From: Angiostrongylus vasorum
Lineage: Eukaryota > Nematoda > Chromadorea > Rhabditida > Metastrongylidae
Direction: 5' to 3'
DNA: 64,000 nucleotides
Assembly (NCBI GenBank): GCA_018806985.1
Contig: JADANN010000383.1
Span: 868,001 to 932,000 of the forward strand
Shown here: positions 63,255 to 64,000 of the stretch, piece after piece
Position numbering within the stretch: the stretch's first letter is position 1
How the letters are laid out: each line of letters starts with the position of its first letter
Position numbers and translations under genes: made by a program
Notes under the pieces: generated by a model
The model's input: the letters and a program-made list of their open reading frames with translations, nothing else
What the model was told of the DNA's origin: nothing
The model's database searches: none

Positions 63255-64000
63255 CCACTTCTGCTTTATATCTTCTTTTCCTTTTCGTCTTTTTTCTATC
63301 TGTACACCCCTCAAAGGGAGTAGCTCAGTGGAAAGTATTCGAACTTGAGATTTGTACCAAGTAACATGACAACAGAACCAACTTGTGCAGTTCTTCAACC
63401 AAAGCTTCGATTTTATTACCGCTCTAACACTGTTTATTCGTTACGACAACATTCATCTTTTTGTTTAGCTTCCTACTAATCTTTTATATAAACATTTCTC
63501 ACTGAATCCTTGTCAAGTGAAACTATGTTGACTACAGAAATATCACTTATATTTTCTACTATTTTTTTAGTTCATCATTCTTTGCAGGGTTGAAAAAAAC
63601 CTTGGAGAAATCAAAATATGAAATGGAAAAGAAGACTGTCCTCCACATATAAACAGTTTAAAAGTTCACGTGGCTATTGAAATGGGCTATAAGAAAAAAA
63701 AGAGAACTGAGCTTTCCGCATGAAATTTCTTCCTAGGTGTTTCTTTACTGAAAAGTCGTAGACTTTTTCTTGACTGATTAGAAGTGAAATGCAAGAATGT
63801 TCAGTGGCTATCGATTGTAAAAATCCACTTAGATATTATTCTGTTTATTTCTAAAATAAACCTTGTAAAACGATTATGCGGTGAACGGTTAGATTCAATT
63901 ATCGATGTGACCACCGTCATATCACATTTCTTGTCCATCGTCCAATGAGCCCTAGATAGTGATAAGAGAACTGATCATTATCATATAAATCGAGATATTT
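63255..64000. other. No gene seen; short tRNA-like half
   Basis: GGGAGTAGCTCAGTGG at about 63316-63331 looks like a tRNA 5' part with an A box, but no B box follows at the right distance. The rest is AT-rich. Confidence 0.35.

Noticed and set aside
63310..63375. tRNA gene starting GGGAGTAGCTCAGTGG
   Set aside because: No B box or T-arm at the right distance and no acceptor pairing.
1..64000. CRISPR array, bacterial operon or horizontally acquired bacterial gene
   Set aside because: No regularly spaced direct repeats and no intronless bacterial-type gene was seen; the repeats found are dispersed eukaryotic retroelements.

Overview
The window reads as nuclear DNA of a nematode, most likely a clade V (strongylid or hookworm-like) worm. 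The reasons are many short exons with TTTCAG-type acceptors, a Gbeta5-type gene that reads almost like Caenorhabditis GPB-2, and a heavy load of RTE LINEs, Penelope-like elements (PLEs) and tRNA-derived SINEs. The assignment is inference; no species marker was seen. No bacterial genes, rRNA, CRISPR array or intact tRNA gene was found.

Three host genes can be assembled by hand, with splice phases that agree. (1) 649-22976 (+) is a large multi-exon gene of at least 32 exons encoding five von Willebrand factor A (VWA) modules, with a Thr-rich mucin-like linker before the fifth. Its 5' end lies left of the window or was not found. (2) 23789-27833 (-) is a complete nine-exon gene for a Gbeta5-type G protein beta subunit (gpb-2), convergent with the first gene. 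(3) 35397-44371 (-) is a three-exon gene for a small single-pass membrane protein, with a 7.9 kb first intron.

The rest is mostly mobile DNA. PLEs: a near full-length but broken copy (about 18602-21715) inside a VWA-gene intron, a truncated copy (53369-54679), and 3' fragments near 14786-15210 and 57700-57900. RTE LINEs: two long copies (29265-32645 minus, 39172-42640 plus) and two truncated ones (49550-51905, and 53280-55170 split by a PLE). SINEs: about 20 copies of a tRNA-headed family with a conserved central domain and more than one 3' body (SINE-1), about nine of a second family (SINE-2) and six of a third (SINE-3). From 45 kb to the right end only repeats and two unassigned ORFs were found.

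The most interesting signal is a recurring motif of about 36 nt with the layout of a minimal type I hammerhead ribozyme: a GGCT/AGCC-type stem I, CTGANGA, a covarying stem II, GAAA, then ACGT directly before the expected cleavage site. It sits at the PLE termini and in the arms of several small foldback elements (2290-2950, 5490-5740, 15235-15480, 24325-24690). This looks like a family of non-autonomous PLE- or retrozyme-like elements. A second signal is in the VWA gene: metal-binding (MIDAS) residues are kept in modules 1, 3 and 5 and lost in modules 2 and 4.
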